From positions 19,330,885-19,394,884 of the forward strand of contig NC_092029.1 in NCBI RefSeq assembly GCF_042242105.1: a stretch of DNA of 64,000 nt, in the 5' to 3' direction. Positions 36,671 through 47,214 of the stretch are shown in pieces (positions within the stretch are counted from its first letter, which is position 1; each line of letters opens with the position of its first letter). Position numbers and translations under genes: made by a program. A model generated the notes under the pieces. That model ran no database searches. It was not told the DNA's origin and worked only from the letters and a program-made list of their open reading frames with translations. The DNA comes from Pempheris klunzingeri. Taxonomy: Eukaryota; Chordata; Actinopteri; Acropomatiformes; Pempheridae.

Positions 36671-38559
36671 CTGTCTGACAGCTGAATTACCGTTGGCCAG
36701 TACTGCAGATGGCAGTGTGGCACACACTAAGGATCAATGTAAATAAAATGCATGTTTTTAACCTTATTATGTGTACTTTAACTTATTTAACCAACTTATA
36801 TTGTAAAATATTGACTTTAGCACAATTTCTGTATAAATAGATGTACAATGAGAGCAACAAAAAACAGTAGTCAGATTCTTGTATGTGTGCACATACTTGC
36901 CCACTTCAGATGTCATCAGTCCATTAAATGGAGCATCATCAGTTGTTGCTACTGCTTCAGATGGGGCCCACTGCAGCAGCCAGTAGGCCAGAGGGTTTAT
37001 ATCATGTAATATTATAAGCGACAGGCGTAATGTTGATAGACCTCCATCATCATGTTAACAATAATAGTCATCCTGTGTTATATCTGTGCTCCTGATGGAA
37101 GCTGATCCTGGTCATTTCATAGGCAGATAACTTTCAAATCAGCTTCATCAGCAGTTTACAGCCCGGCCCAGGAAGGTGCCACTTTCCCCTCAACAATACT
37201 CTTCATTCCACAACCCCATAGAGGAATTACTTTCCTCATGAAGGAGGAAGGCTTATGACTACCATGCGCAGGATCGGATGAGCAGATGTTGTTTTTGGAC
37301 ACAACAAATGCTGGAAGTCTGGACAGAAGATTGCCAGGGATGGATCAGGCACGCACGGAGATCCTCTCCCTGGTGGATTACAATAGGACAACAGGACAAA
37401 AGACATTCACAAGGCCAGGTGAACAGCCCATTTGCCCCCTTTGGCTGAGCTTCTCCTCTGGAGGAAATAGTAATAGTTAATTAAATAATAAGAATAATAA
37501 AAATAATTTTAAATAATTGTATTATACTGGACACAAGCACTTTTTTCAAACACTGAAAAAAAGCCACCTTACCAGTGGCCTCATGCCCAGGAGAACACAA
37601 ATCAAGCAGGCGTCCGGGGGTCCTCCCCCATAAGATTTGATGAGCACTGTTGTATTTCTCTATCTGTAACTCTCCTGTACAAGCACATATAGTGATTGCA
37701 TGAGTTTTGTGTTGTATTAATCGAATCACATTTGTTTTATTTTGTGGAATTACTCTGCAAAAATGGCAAAAAAAAAAAAGCCTATTGCATTTTTAATGTG
37801 AGATGAACTGTTGTGCTGAGCTGCATGTCTATGAAGAAAACTGTGTGAATAGAGAAATATGTGTTAGCAAACATCAAAACCTGTAAAATAATTAGTAAAC
37901 CATTCTGAATTTTTACTACAATTGACCAGATTTACCCCTCAGTTATCTCATGCACCACTTTTACGGGATATGGCCGAGGCAGATACCAAGCAGAGATAAC
38001 AGGCCTCTCACGCAGAAGGGAAAATATAAGACTATAAAAGTAATTTGGTCAGAGGGCAAGGCGATTACCAAGAAGGAGGAAGAGGGAAAACAGAAACAAC
38101 ATCATGGCAGAGACATGTAGGGGAGGGTTGTACTATGCAAAATGTCTTGTGTATCACAAAGGCCAAATATCAGATGAGATGCTGTGAGCAGATGGTCAGA
38201 AATGTTTTAATAGCCAAAAGATGCTGGAGGGGATTTACATTTGTTTTTTCACAGCTGATATTTTCAGCTCATCTCTTGTTGAAGAACTCTTTGTGCCCAA
38301 AACCATGACATAAAGATGTAGAACATGCAGGCTGGTTACTGAGTATCTGTTTAGTTTGCTCTCAACTACATCTCCAGTTCATACACACGTTGGTGTATAT
38401 AAATAATGACAACGTCATGCACACAACAGGCCTGTTACGCTCCACCCTTGGCCAGCCTTAAGGGGCAAACGACCATCCACAGTTGACCCACAATATCACT
38501 CCAACACATTTCCAATCCAAAACTACAAACAGTCAAAAGACAACACCAAACTAGAACAG

Positions 38560-38594
38560 TGCACTTAAGCACCTCACTGAGGTGCTTAAGTGCA
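38560..38594. repeat. Perfect inverted repeat, 17-bp arms, 1-bp spacer
   Basis: Left arm TGCACTTAAGCACCTCA (38560-38576), spacer C, right arm TGAGGTGCTTAAGTGCA (38578-38594). No mismatch. There is no T-run after it and no gene next to it, so it does not look like a terminator. Confidence 0.95.
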
Positions 38595-38972
38595 TTAATG
38601 TACAGTAGTCAGTTTGTAGAAAAATGTTTTGCTGTAAACTGCCAGAGGAGGGCAGCATTGTTCAACATTTATCACTAATGCCCCTCTGGCTCACCATGAT
38701 CCTCCTTCAAGGTTTCAGTTTCTTTTGAATACATAGAAAATACAATCAATATTTGTAACCTGATACATTAAGTCAAGCAAACTGGGATACAAACTGGTGA
38801 ACATTAATGCATATTGCTTTCAATATCATTTAGACTTATCACTTTTAGACAGCTGTTGGTACCAGCAGTAAACTGCTTTCTAGGAACATCATCAAGCAGA
38901 AAGGCATTCTGTCAAGTTGCACTTCACTTGAACTACTTGCAGAAGCCTCTTCTCCACAGACACTCCATCTAG

Positions 38973-39012
<40 letters not shown>
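38973..39012. repeat. (CA)n microsatellite
   Basis: cgcgcg leading into about 17 CA units. It may adopt Z-DNA under torsion. Confidence 0.9.
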
Positions 39013-39013
<1 letters not shown>

Positions 39014-39170
39014 AGGCGTTAATGGAATCTCTCTCCTAAGACCTTGGTGAGGCTACCCAACCTCAGAGTGTGACGGTGATGATGGCACGTTCTGGCTTCC
39101 CCTTGACGTAGCATGTTTGTTGTACCTCATCAATATCCTCATCAACCTTGCTCTGTTGTGACAGCAATCC

Positions 39171-39467
39171 TCATTTGCAGATGTTTGAACACCGAGCTAA
39201 TAGTTGTTGCTTAGATGTTGGGCTTCGAAGAATCCATAGATCCCACACCCTCTGCATGTAGCCCCTCTCACTGTGGTTACTTCTATAGAAGAATTCCAAC
39301 AGATCCACACTCCCATCCCTTGTCCACCTCTGCCTTGTTCCAGCAGCTAATTTCTCCTCAGGTTCCCCATCACCTGATGCGGACCTTGTTGACCCAGGCG
39401 TCACCCGAGCCGGCATGACTCTTGTATCTGCAGTTTCACTCATCCGGAGGTAAGTTAGTAGCACCAA
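39171..39467 (-). mobile_element. Possible retroelement ORF fragment, antisense
   Basis: A 98-codon minus-strand frame contains SERGYMQRVWDLWILRSPTS followed by KQQLLARCSNI. This resembles a segment (GYM.RM..LW..R.PTS.L..KQLVAQCSNI) seen upstream of the reverse transcriptase in many fish retroelement proteins. The match is from memory and short, and there are no catalytic motifs. Could be chance. Confidence 0.4.
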
Positions 39468-39867
39468 GGACCTTGCCTAACACTCCACAGTGGATACTGA
39501 TGTTAACCCCATGATGCTAATTACAAAAACTGCACATATAACAATGTGTAAATAGCTTGTTATTTTCCTCAAACACAGACAGTTACATGTTTTGTTACAC
39601 TGTCACAGTGTCATTTTCAGTTTTGATCTATTGTCATTTCTGAAATCCACAAAATTGGGATAAATGCAGCCGGCTTCCTCCCAGGACTGCATCTTGGATA
39701 TTTGATGTGTGACACATGGCTCATCTGCATGCACATGCTTGCAGTCAACGGGTAATGTAAATATGAAATGCAACTATACTGACATCAGGCCCAGAGTCAT
39801 TTTGTGAGTATTTCGGGAGCAGCTTTCCAGAGCTTCCTCGTGGATGTTGAGGCAAATATTGTGTGCA

Positions 39868-39926
39868 TCGAACCACCGACCTTCCGACTGAGGGACGACC
39901 CACTCTACCTCTGAGCCACAGCCGCC
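39868..39926 (-). mobile_element. tRNA-derived SINE, copy 3 (antisense, head only)
   Basis: Minus strand carries the clearest tRNA-like head of the family: ggcggctgtggctcagaggt (A box) and ggtggttcgatgc (B box) about 35 bases apart. The body is missing. Mistaking it for a tRNA gene is possible, but no cloverleaf acceptor or T stem closes. Confidence 0.65.
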
Positions 39927-39982
39927 AGATCATTGCCGATCATGCCTTATCATTCACATATCAGACAACATATCAAGCTGGC

Positions 39983-40108
39983 TATTATATTATATTATAT
40001 TATATTATATTATATTATATTATATTATATTATATTATATTATATTATATTATATTATATTATATTATATTATATTATATTATATTATATTATATTATAT
40101 TATATTAT
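39983..40108. repeat. (TTATA)n pentanucleotide microsatellite
   Basis: About 25 perfect copies of a 5-bp unit, 57 bases after a SINE head. The long Tyr/Ile/Leu-only frames across it are artefacts. Confidence 0.95.
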
Positions 40109-41657
40109 TGTATTATACCAATACATTATATAACTTATTATTATTATGCATTAACTTATTACAACTTAATATTTTTCTAAGATGATCAGATTTTATCAGC
40201 GGATCATATGTAAAATCGTAAATAAAAATAAAAATGACTAGCCAATATGTTTGTCAGATAAATGTACTGAAGTTAAATGTACAAGTACTTTCCCTCTGAA
40301 TTGTAGTGCACCACAGCATATATTATAGATTCTCGAGCAAAGTACCTCAAAAAGTAAAACACTTTAAAACACAACATTGTATTTACTAAAGTTCACTAAA
40401 CCAACAGACAACACTGTAACCAGATGTCAGATCTCCAGCAGCTTAAGCTCCTTCTGCTCTGTGAGCCAGCAGCTTGCTCGGCTCCTGTTACTGTAATGCA
40501 CCTGGGCAAGGGTGGAAATGATCACAGACATGCTTTCAGGCTGATAGCTGGGCTCAGGCATGGAACTCTGTGATGCCGTTTTTTAAATACACTTTGGGGT
40601 CTCGTCTTGGTATTTCTTTATGAAATTTGGGAGTTTTAACCAAGTTTTCATATGTCATCATTTCCTGTTCAGATACTTTGAGCATTAATTTGGTTGAATT
40701 TCAATATTTAATATTAAAATCAGACTAAATACAAACTGAATGAAAACATATCAAAATCACTTTTAGGCCTAAATAATTAAATAAATAAGGATTTAGTATT
40801 TCACTACTAGAACCAGAATTTTGATACCGGCAGGGTTGAGATGGCTTTGAAACAAGACCTTTAAGACCTTTAAGTTGGGAACATAACATAATTCAGAAAA
40901 ACCACAAATAGAAAATCAGACATTCACTACTCAAATTGCAATTTGGCATTTATTTTTCTCCTTCGTGTGTTACCCTGTCCAGGCCACATTTCATTCTTAA
41001 TAGGTGCCACACCAACAAGTCCTTCAAATACTTTATTTATTTATCTATTTATTCATCTATTTATTTATTTATTTACAGTAAAGTAAATAAATGAAAGTAT
41101 TTTATGTACACCCAATAAATCTGGTTGTTTATCTCTGAAGTGAACCCAACAGTTGTCCATGTCTGTACAAACAACACAGTCGATAGGGCTAAAAACACCA
41201 CCTGACAAACTCGGCTCTGATTAACCTGATGAGCTTAAAGTCTTACATGTAAATGCCTGTGTGTGTGTGTTGATGCACTTAACATGACCATCTGTGTGAG
41301 CTGAAGGAGAGAGAAGGAAGAAACCCCCCCAATCCATCTTATCCTCTCAGCTCCTTACTATCACACGCCCTGGTTCGAAGTCAGTTCACTCGACAGTTCG
41401 CAGGTGTCTATTCTGTGCTGTTTGGCCACAAAATTCTGGGCAGAAACCAAAACATGACTGAAGAAATCAATTAAACTAGAATGTGGACGCTGCCAACGGA
41501 AAGCCATTGTTGGAGGATTCTACAAGTCATTGTCTAACCATCTACAGAGACGCTTACCTATGGATTTACACGTTGGCTTTAACTTTTTCTCCTGACTATT
41601 TCTTCTTCACTTAAAGAGGATTTTTATGCTTTTCTTGAATCCCATTTGAATGCAAAA
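40109..41657. other. Upstream flank and 5' leader of pcare
   Basis: AT-rich DNA with the TTTA tract. No clear TATA box or CpG island is seen. The pcare first exon must include the sequence just before 41658, as no splice acceptor is obvious close to the start. Confidence 0.45.
41030..41095. repeat. Imperfect (TTTA)n tract
   Basis: Repeats of ttta/tctatttat over about 55 bases, 560 bases upstream of the pcare start codon. Confidence 0.8.
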
Positions 41658-44326
41658 ATGGGTTGCTCTCCCTCCAAAGGGAAGTTATTGTCAAGGCCAG
41701 AAGGCACTGGACCTCTAAATGGTCTGCTAACTGAAGCACAACATGATGGAGGTGATTCTACACCTGTAGATGAGGACTGCAAATGTTTGAAGATTATTCA
41801 GAAAGAAAATGAACATCCACTACCCACTGAAGAACATCCTACAAAAGAAACTGCTTGGTCTCATTCAGGTTCCAACACAACAGCTGCTCAACATGCAGAG
41901 GACAAACAACCAGAGGTAAATGTGGAGCCCCAAGAAATAGCAGATGACCATGTGCAAACAGTTGAGATTAAAAAGAAGAACAAAGGCAAGAGACGGTCTT
42001 CTGCCAAGCAGGGGTCCTCTATTATCCAGGCAAAGGTGGACTTTCCACCACACATGGTGAGGGCTCACCAGGCAGCCTATGCCTTTCTGAACCCAAACAT
42101 CTCCAAATATGAGACCCTGTTAGGCCTGTTGGACCAGGCCGCCCAGACACAGTTGTCCCTCCAGCCCATGATGTCAGCTTTGGTGTTGCGCTTTGAGGAG
42201 ATCAACCAGGCTCTAGAGTACATGGCTGAAGAGGGGGAGCTGATGTTGAAGGAACATGGGGACTATATGGCCTTGCCATCTGGGATGATGGGCCCAGCTG
42301 TAATGCAAGCTAAACCTGCAGGCAGCTCTCCTGATCTATCTCCAGATCTGTTGCACCAATTGCTCCAGCATTCAACAGAGAGGATGAGGCTCTTGGGGAG
42401 CTCGTTCCAGTCACTGGGTGACACCACACTTGAGGAGGCAGTGGAGTATTTCTCTTCCCTTTCTAAACTGCTCATCGAGAAGCTGCAGACCAAACAGGTA
42501 GCAGAGCGGAGGTTAGGCGAAGTGCTGGCACGGGTAGAGGGGGCAGCCCTGAGGAAATCTAACCCAGAGGATACAGCCCTGCACAGCGAAGACAGCGGTA
42601 TTGGGGGAGAAAACGAGAGTCTGACAGGATCTGAGAGGCACCGCCACCATAGAGGGAGTGCTGAATCTGGAAGTTGTGGGTCTGGAATCAACATTCGAGG
42701 TGCATTTGATACTCTGCCCAGTAACTTACCCAGCCTGGTAGGCCATAATGAAGATGATGAAGAGGACGAGGAGGATGATGAAGAGTATGCGGATGATGAA
42801 AGTGAAAGGCCTGAAAGAAAGAGGTCTAACTCTTCGCCGCCAGATCCCAGTCAACCTCTTCTCTGCATGCGTGCAAATGACATGCAGGATCACCAACCTA
42901 CAGTCAAACGACCACTGACTGCTATTTCTGCAACCAAACCTGCGCACTCTTCATCTATCAAATATGTAAACATAATAATGGAGTTACAAAAGAGCCAGAG
43001 GGACTTGGATCAGCGATTAAAAAAGATGGTTGAAAGCCAAGAAAACAAATTGTTAGCAGGACCTCATTATAACCTATACAGAGGTGGACTAAGACGACAT
43101 TCATTAAGTGGATCAGCAGGTGCACAAAAAGGTCCCTTCAAAACAAATCAATCACCTTGTTCCTTACCGATGTTAGCACCCCAACCACCCAAGCACCAAT
43201 CTGTTAGAAGGCTCATAAATACCTTTAGCCAAGGGGTGGATGGACGGCCAGGGCAGGGCCTTGCTAATATTCCACCTCATATCAGGAGGCCCAGGAAAAG
43301 TGAAAGGCTTCAGTTATCTGGCACAGTAAGTGGTTATGAGGGGAGTATAGTCATCAATGGAAACAATAACAACAACAGCTGGCCTGACAGCAGGGATGAC
43401 CTGGATGTAGATAACCTACCACCTCCGCCCCCAGAAGTTCTGATGGACAATTCCTTCCAGAGCTCTGACGGCATACCAAGAAATGAGGAAAGGTCACAAG
43501 AATATTCAGTTCGAAGCCTCCCAGTAAAAAAAAATCAAATCACTGGGGTGTCCCAGCGCCTGAAGGCATCTGTGCAGAATGTGGAAGTACTACCAGACCG
43601 AGTCACTGTGAAGCCAAGATCGATTAGTATCTTGCCTGCCCACCCTGTCAGGCAAGGTGCTGTTACGGGGGCACAAGATGTCGAATGGCAACCCGAAAAT
43701 AATCTAAATCCAGAAATAGAGAAGGCTAACTGTCTCTACCAACAGGCGCGTAAGATCATTCACCTGGCCAATGCAGCAGAATCTCTTGACAAGAGGAATA
43801 TTGCTGAATGCAGTGTCAGAGGACCTTTAGCCCGTCAAGTCACAATGGGCCAGAAATGTGAAAGCAATGACTTTTATGGGAATGAGACGTCCTCTTGCAG
43901 CATGCCTGTTATAGCACCGCCTGTCTCTAGAGTCCGTCTACCACAATCATGTCCCACTGTGCGCCACAGATTTCCAAGCCCTCCTGTGACCAGACCTCAA
44001 ACCTCGAGACCTTCATCTCGACCAGGTTCTCCAAGAATGGTGACACGTGCCACAGATAACCCCACTGAAGAGATCATTCCATCTGTGTCCTTTCACGATG
44101 CCCGTTCAGTCTTTTGTCAAAGAGAGTCACAAAACTCTCAGACCTGCATCTCTGAAAGTTCTGTTGTTCCCCGAGGTAGGAAAACCATAAGAGGAATAGA
44201 CAGTTCTACTCGTCGGACCCAATCAGAACAGAGGCCTACACTGACTTCTCAATCAGAGTTTTTCAAAGATGGCAGCTCAGCTCCTGGTCAGGCCAGGGGG
44301 AGTGGGCCTATTGCCACAACCTATAG
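41658..44326 (+). CDS. pcare: pcare coding exon 1 (photoreceptor cilium actin regulator)
   Basis: PCARE (human C2orf71, the RP54 retinitis pigmentosa gene) acts at the photoreceptor connecting cilium, where it recruits actin-assembly factors for outer-segment disc formation. The start at 41658 (aaaaATGG) gives MGCSPSKG, an N-terminal Gly-Cys suited to myristoylation and palmitoylation, matching human MGCTPS. The conserved helical block begins KVDFPPHMVRAHQAAYAFLN (residue about 126). It is followed by the acidic-serine motif HSEDSGIGGENES (about 309-321), an Asp/Glu-rich tract (about 365-382), LPPPPPEVLMDNSF (about 585-600) and CLYQQARKIIH (about 690), all with human counterparts. Much of the rest is Ser/Pro-rich and probably disordered. 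Joined with 44765-44834 the CDS is 2739 nt, 912 aa, clearly shorter than human (about 1290 aa), with the loss in the low-complexity Pro/Ser parts. The donor AG|gtaagt is strong. The a/b copy status in fish is unknown. Confidence 0.93.
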
Positions 44327-44764
44327 GTAAGTAATATCACAAAGGCCTCAAGGCAATGTATGTATAAAACATACTATGATGATGATAGTATGATGATAGG
44401 ACAATAGAGATAATTACAGTCGCATATTATATTAACAAAGTTGAGTGTTGCATTTTATATACTTTTGAGTTTGAGTGATATGTGTATACAGAATGATACT
44501 CTACAGTATGTAGATATGTAAATGTGTTAACACTTGAGATTTTGTCACTGTTTTTATCAAACAGCCACAGTCTCTGGTTGTATGTTACCAGCTCACCGCA
44601 TGCTTCTAGAGAAAGCATTTTGTCTAATCCAGATTGGATTATTGCTCCTATCCCCACCTCCGCCCCTGAGGTTAGGTGAACTCCTCAGCCTGCTACCCTA
44701 TATAATCCACTCACGCACTAAAACTCCTTTCCCCCTCCTTCCCTCCTTTCTTGCTCTCCTATAG
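44327..44764 (+). other. pcare intron (438 bp) with paired OTX/CRX-like sites
   Basis: GT...AG intron in phase 2. Near its 3' end, CTAATCC (44624-44630) and GGATTA (44636-44641) form an inverted pair of homeodomain sites of the OTX/CRX type, the class that drives photoreceptor genes. The pyrimidine-rich acceptor tract runs from about 44645. Confidence 0.7.
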
Positions 44765-44834
44765 GCCAGGAAGCCCTCTGATGACAGGAGATGACACCCA
44801 GTTGGATCCAAGTGCCGCTGTGACAACAGCCTAG
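44765..44834 (+). CDS. pcare: pcare coding exon 2 (terminal, 23 codons including stop)
   Basis: The acceptor tgctctcctatag ends at 44764, after a C/T-rich tract. The first base completes the split Arg codon of exon 1, and the frame then reads PGSPLMTGDDTQLDPSAAVT and two more residues before TAG at 44832-44834. A two-exon structure with a short last exon is what the mammalian gene has. The phase match and clean acceptor support it, although the sequence itself is poorly conserved. If the intron were retained, translation would stop at once, at the TAA inside the donor (44328-44330). Confidence 0.82.
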
Positions 44835-45384
44835 AGCCCAGCTATGATTGGCCAATATTTCTAAAGTGGAATACATGGTGGGGAGGAAATGAAGAAAGGG
44901 ATTATAGATTAGCAGGATTCTGAGGTTTAGCCCCTTTCTCTTTTTTCCTTTGCTGAAGAGGTTTGTTAAAACAGTGGGTTTTAGATACATTTAAAATATT
45001 AATTCATGTGTTTTTTAGGGGCCTGAATATTTTTCTCTGATTGACTTCTGAGAACATTGTCATAATTTATCTGTCTGTTTTTAGAAGGGTATACTTAATC
45101 TATACAGCACGTTGAATTTATCTACTTTAAATTTGTTGGAAGTTTTAAATAAATGTATACATTTTGTGGTAGCAGCCTGACACCCCCACCACTCCCAGTT
45201 TTTGAGAAAAATTGGGGTTTCGGGGGTGCTATTGGCTGCTGTACTAAAATCAAAGAGTATGCCTTTAACTTGTCAGATGTAATTGTCAGATGTACTGTTT
45301 TTGTATGTATTCTATTTCATGTTCGGGCAGTTTGTACTAGCTTTCTATCTGTGTTAACCACGTTTCCTACCTTGACTGTGTCCT

Positions 45385-45390
45385 AATAAA
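45385..45390 (+). terminator. pcare candidate polyadenylation signal (distal)
   Basis: AATAAA 550 bases after the pcare stop, followed by T-rich sequence. An earlier AATAAA at 45148-45153 could give a shorter 3' UTR. Confidence 0.45.
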
Positions 45391-46929
45391 AGTGGAAAAT
45401 TTCAATTTTATTGAAGTTATGACTATTATCCCTGAACAGTATGTCATATGAAACATGGTTTGTTGTCAATATTAGAGTACTATTTTAGTTTGTACTCCTA
45501 AAAAGATGGGGGACTTGCGAGAGACAGATTTTGAAAGCAGCAGAGGCTGAGATATTCTGACTTGGGATCTTAGATAGTGCTCTGCATGACTTTTAAACTG
45601 ACTTGCATGTCAGTGAATGACTTCTTTGAAGGTACACTGTGTAGGTAAGCAAACGGTTATGTCATGATTTACATGCGCTAATAGTGCTGGACAGACACGG
45701 GAGAAATTCGCCTTGAGGGCTTTCGGCTTTGTCTCATAAGCCTTACTGGGTCAGGTGACATAATATAAAGAGCCACAACATCCATGTTGGGAGGAGGCCG
45801 GGTGGATGAATGGGTCAACACAGGACTTTCACCCAGTAGACACCAATGTTTGTGTCCTCCGTGAAGCCAAAAGTCAATGTTGAGGTCAGTGCATCAGAGC
45901 ATCTGCTGACACTGAACAGACATACAGCAGTATGTCATGTCAATTCATGTGACATCATCGTGTGATATCATTATTCTCTTGTTGCTGTGTGTCTGCTGAA
46001 TGTGTGGAAGACATCTGTTTGTTAGTGCGCTGGCCATATTACTACCAGCTCTGTCAGGCAATAATGTCCCGTGTGTGTTCAGCTTGTTCTGCTGCCCCCA
46101 AGTGGCCAATGCTGCTGAATTAATGCTGCTTTAAGGAAAGCATAAACATGTAACAAAACAGGCACACACACAGGCGTACTTAGATACATGAATTCACAAC
46201 ACAGCACAAACAAGAATATCTTTTGAAAAGTATAAAAACTTACACATACAGTTAGAGCCTAATAATTAGATGACAAGAAAAATTTGCTCTCAAAAATGAT
46301 ATTTTTGGTTTTGTTTTACTAAATGTAAATATGACAGAATAGAGAACAATTTTACAATATGATGTCCATGTGTTTTTCAATGGACTTACAGCTCACACGT
46401 GAATTGACAATACAGTGTATAGAAAAAGAAGCGAGGCATTGCATTAGTCCATAGGATAGAAAAAGTCATTAGTATGACATATAACAGTCGTGCCAGGAAA
46501 TGAAGGAATTGTGTTCTGGTGATTTTTTGTTATTCTTTTCTATTCATTCAATTTATGCAAATAACCTACCTGATCTGAAGTATGATGATTGAAATGGAAT
46601 GACTGTTAGCTGCATCTTTGCAGGGTGTTGGAGACACTGAAGTGATGTACAACTGAGTATTCCAGTAGCCTGGATGGATTAAGTCTTTAAACTGCAATTA
46701 GGCGTCCATTCTGGTAGATTCAGAGAAAATATAATCCTGCAGTTGACTGAATAAGTGAAATATGAAAAAATCCTAATTAAAACAAAGATGAAATTGCAAA
46801 GATACAATACACAGCAAATAAAAGCGGAGTGAAGGGAACCGTTTACATTCAGTTTAAAAGAAGTTATATGTGCGGCAAAGAGGAGAGGAGAGTCATTTCA
46901 GTCATTACAAACACCAGTCCTCTAGGTGG
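45391..46929. other. Intergenic between pcare and znf292
   Basis: About 1.5 kb without recognised genes or repeats. The two genes point the same way, so this must hold the end of pcare and the start of the znf292 promoter. Confidence 0.55.
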
Positions 46930-47049
46930 GACCTCTGACCTGTGCTGTCATTACTGCACTTCACGGTTGCGGCACTCACATCACTACGTAAACGTCACGT
47001 TACTGCATACGTAGCTACGTAGTGGTACGCGCCGGAGCTGGGTGTGAAG
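46930..47049 (+). promoter_or_regulatory. znf292 promoter and 5' leader, with CRE-like and YY1-like sites
   Basis: A short CpG-rich block precedes the start codon. It contains ACGTCACG (CRE-like core, 46992-46999), the 14-base palindrome TACGTAGCTACGTA (47008-47021), and an inverted repeat CACTACGTA / TACGTAGTG (46982-46990 and 47016-47024). AAGATGGCGG (47047-47056), which includes the start codon, matches the YY1 core, often found at the 5' end of vertebrate housekeeping genes. No TATA box is seen. Confidence 0.55.
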
Positions 47050-47214
47050 ATGGCGGACGAGGAGGCCGAGCAGGACCATAGTCCTGGGAACAGCATCGGT
47101 GAAACGATTTGGGAACTCAAACAACGATTGCAAGAATTACAAGAAGTCGTCGTTAGAGGAAGCGGCGACTCTCCGGCCCAATCATCTTCCGAGTATTGCC
47201 AAGAGTTTTGCAGG
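47050..47214 (+). CDS. znf292: znf292 coding exon 1
   Basis: First of eight coding exons of zinc finger protein 292, a large nuclear transcription factor. It encodes 55 residues beginning MADEEAEQ, identical to the human start. A Leu/Glu-rich helix [11 protein letters not shown] follows, then EYCQEFCR. The donor AGG|gtgggt keeps phase 0. Exons 1-7 (47050-47214, 53361-53515, 53747-53825, 54233-54368, 56270-56472, 56878-57014, 57406-57547) sum to 1017 nt, exactly 339 codons, and exon 8 continues in phase 0. Confidence 0.9.

Larger units (their letters stand above)
36680..39170. other. Intergenic
   Basis: Nothing recognised except the palindrome at 38560-38594 and the CA run at 38973-39012. Small frames at 37286-37480 and 38045-38308 have no features of real genes. 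Confidence 0.55.

Noticed and set aside
38560..38594. Transcription terminator hairpin
   Set aside because: Intergenic vertebrate DNA, no adjoining gene and no T-run; eukaryotic mRNA genes do not terminate this way.
39868..39926. tRNA gene on the minus strand
   Set aside because: A and B boxes are present, but no full cloverleaf closes, and the sequence belongs to the SINE family found elsewhere in the window.
39863..40180. 105-codon Tyr/Ile/Leu frame
   Set aside because: Produced by the TTATA microsatellite; no start context or domain.
42263..42694. 143-codon antisense frame inside pcare
   Set aside because: Shadow of the coding strand, with no recognised domain. The same holds for antisense frames over lrfn2, ankrd9 and znf292.
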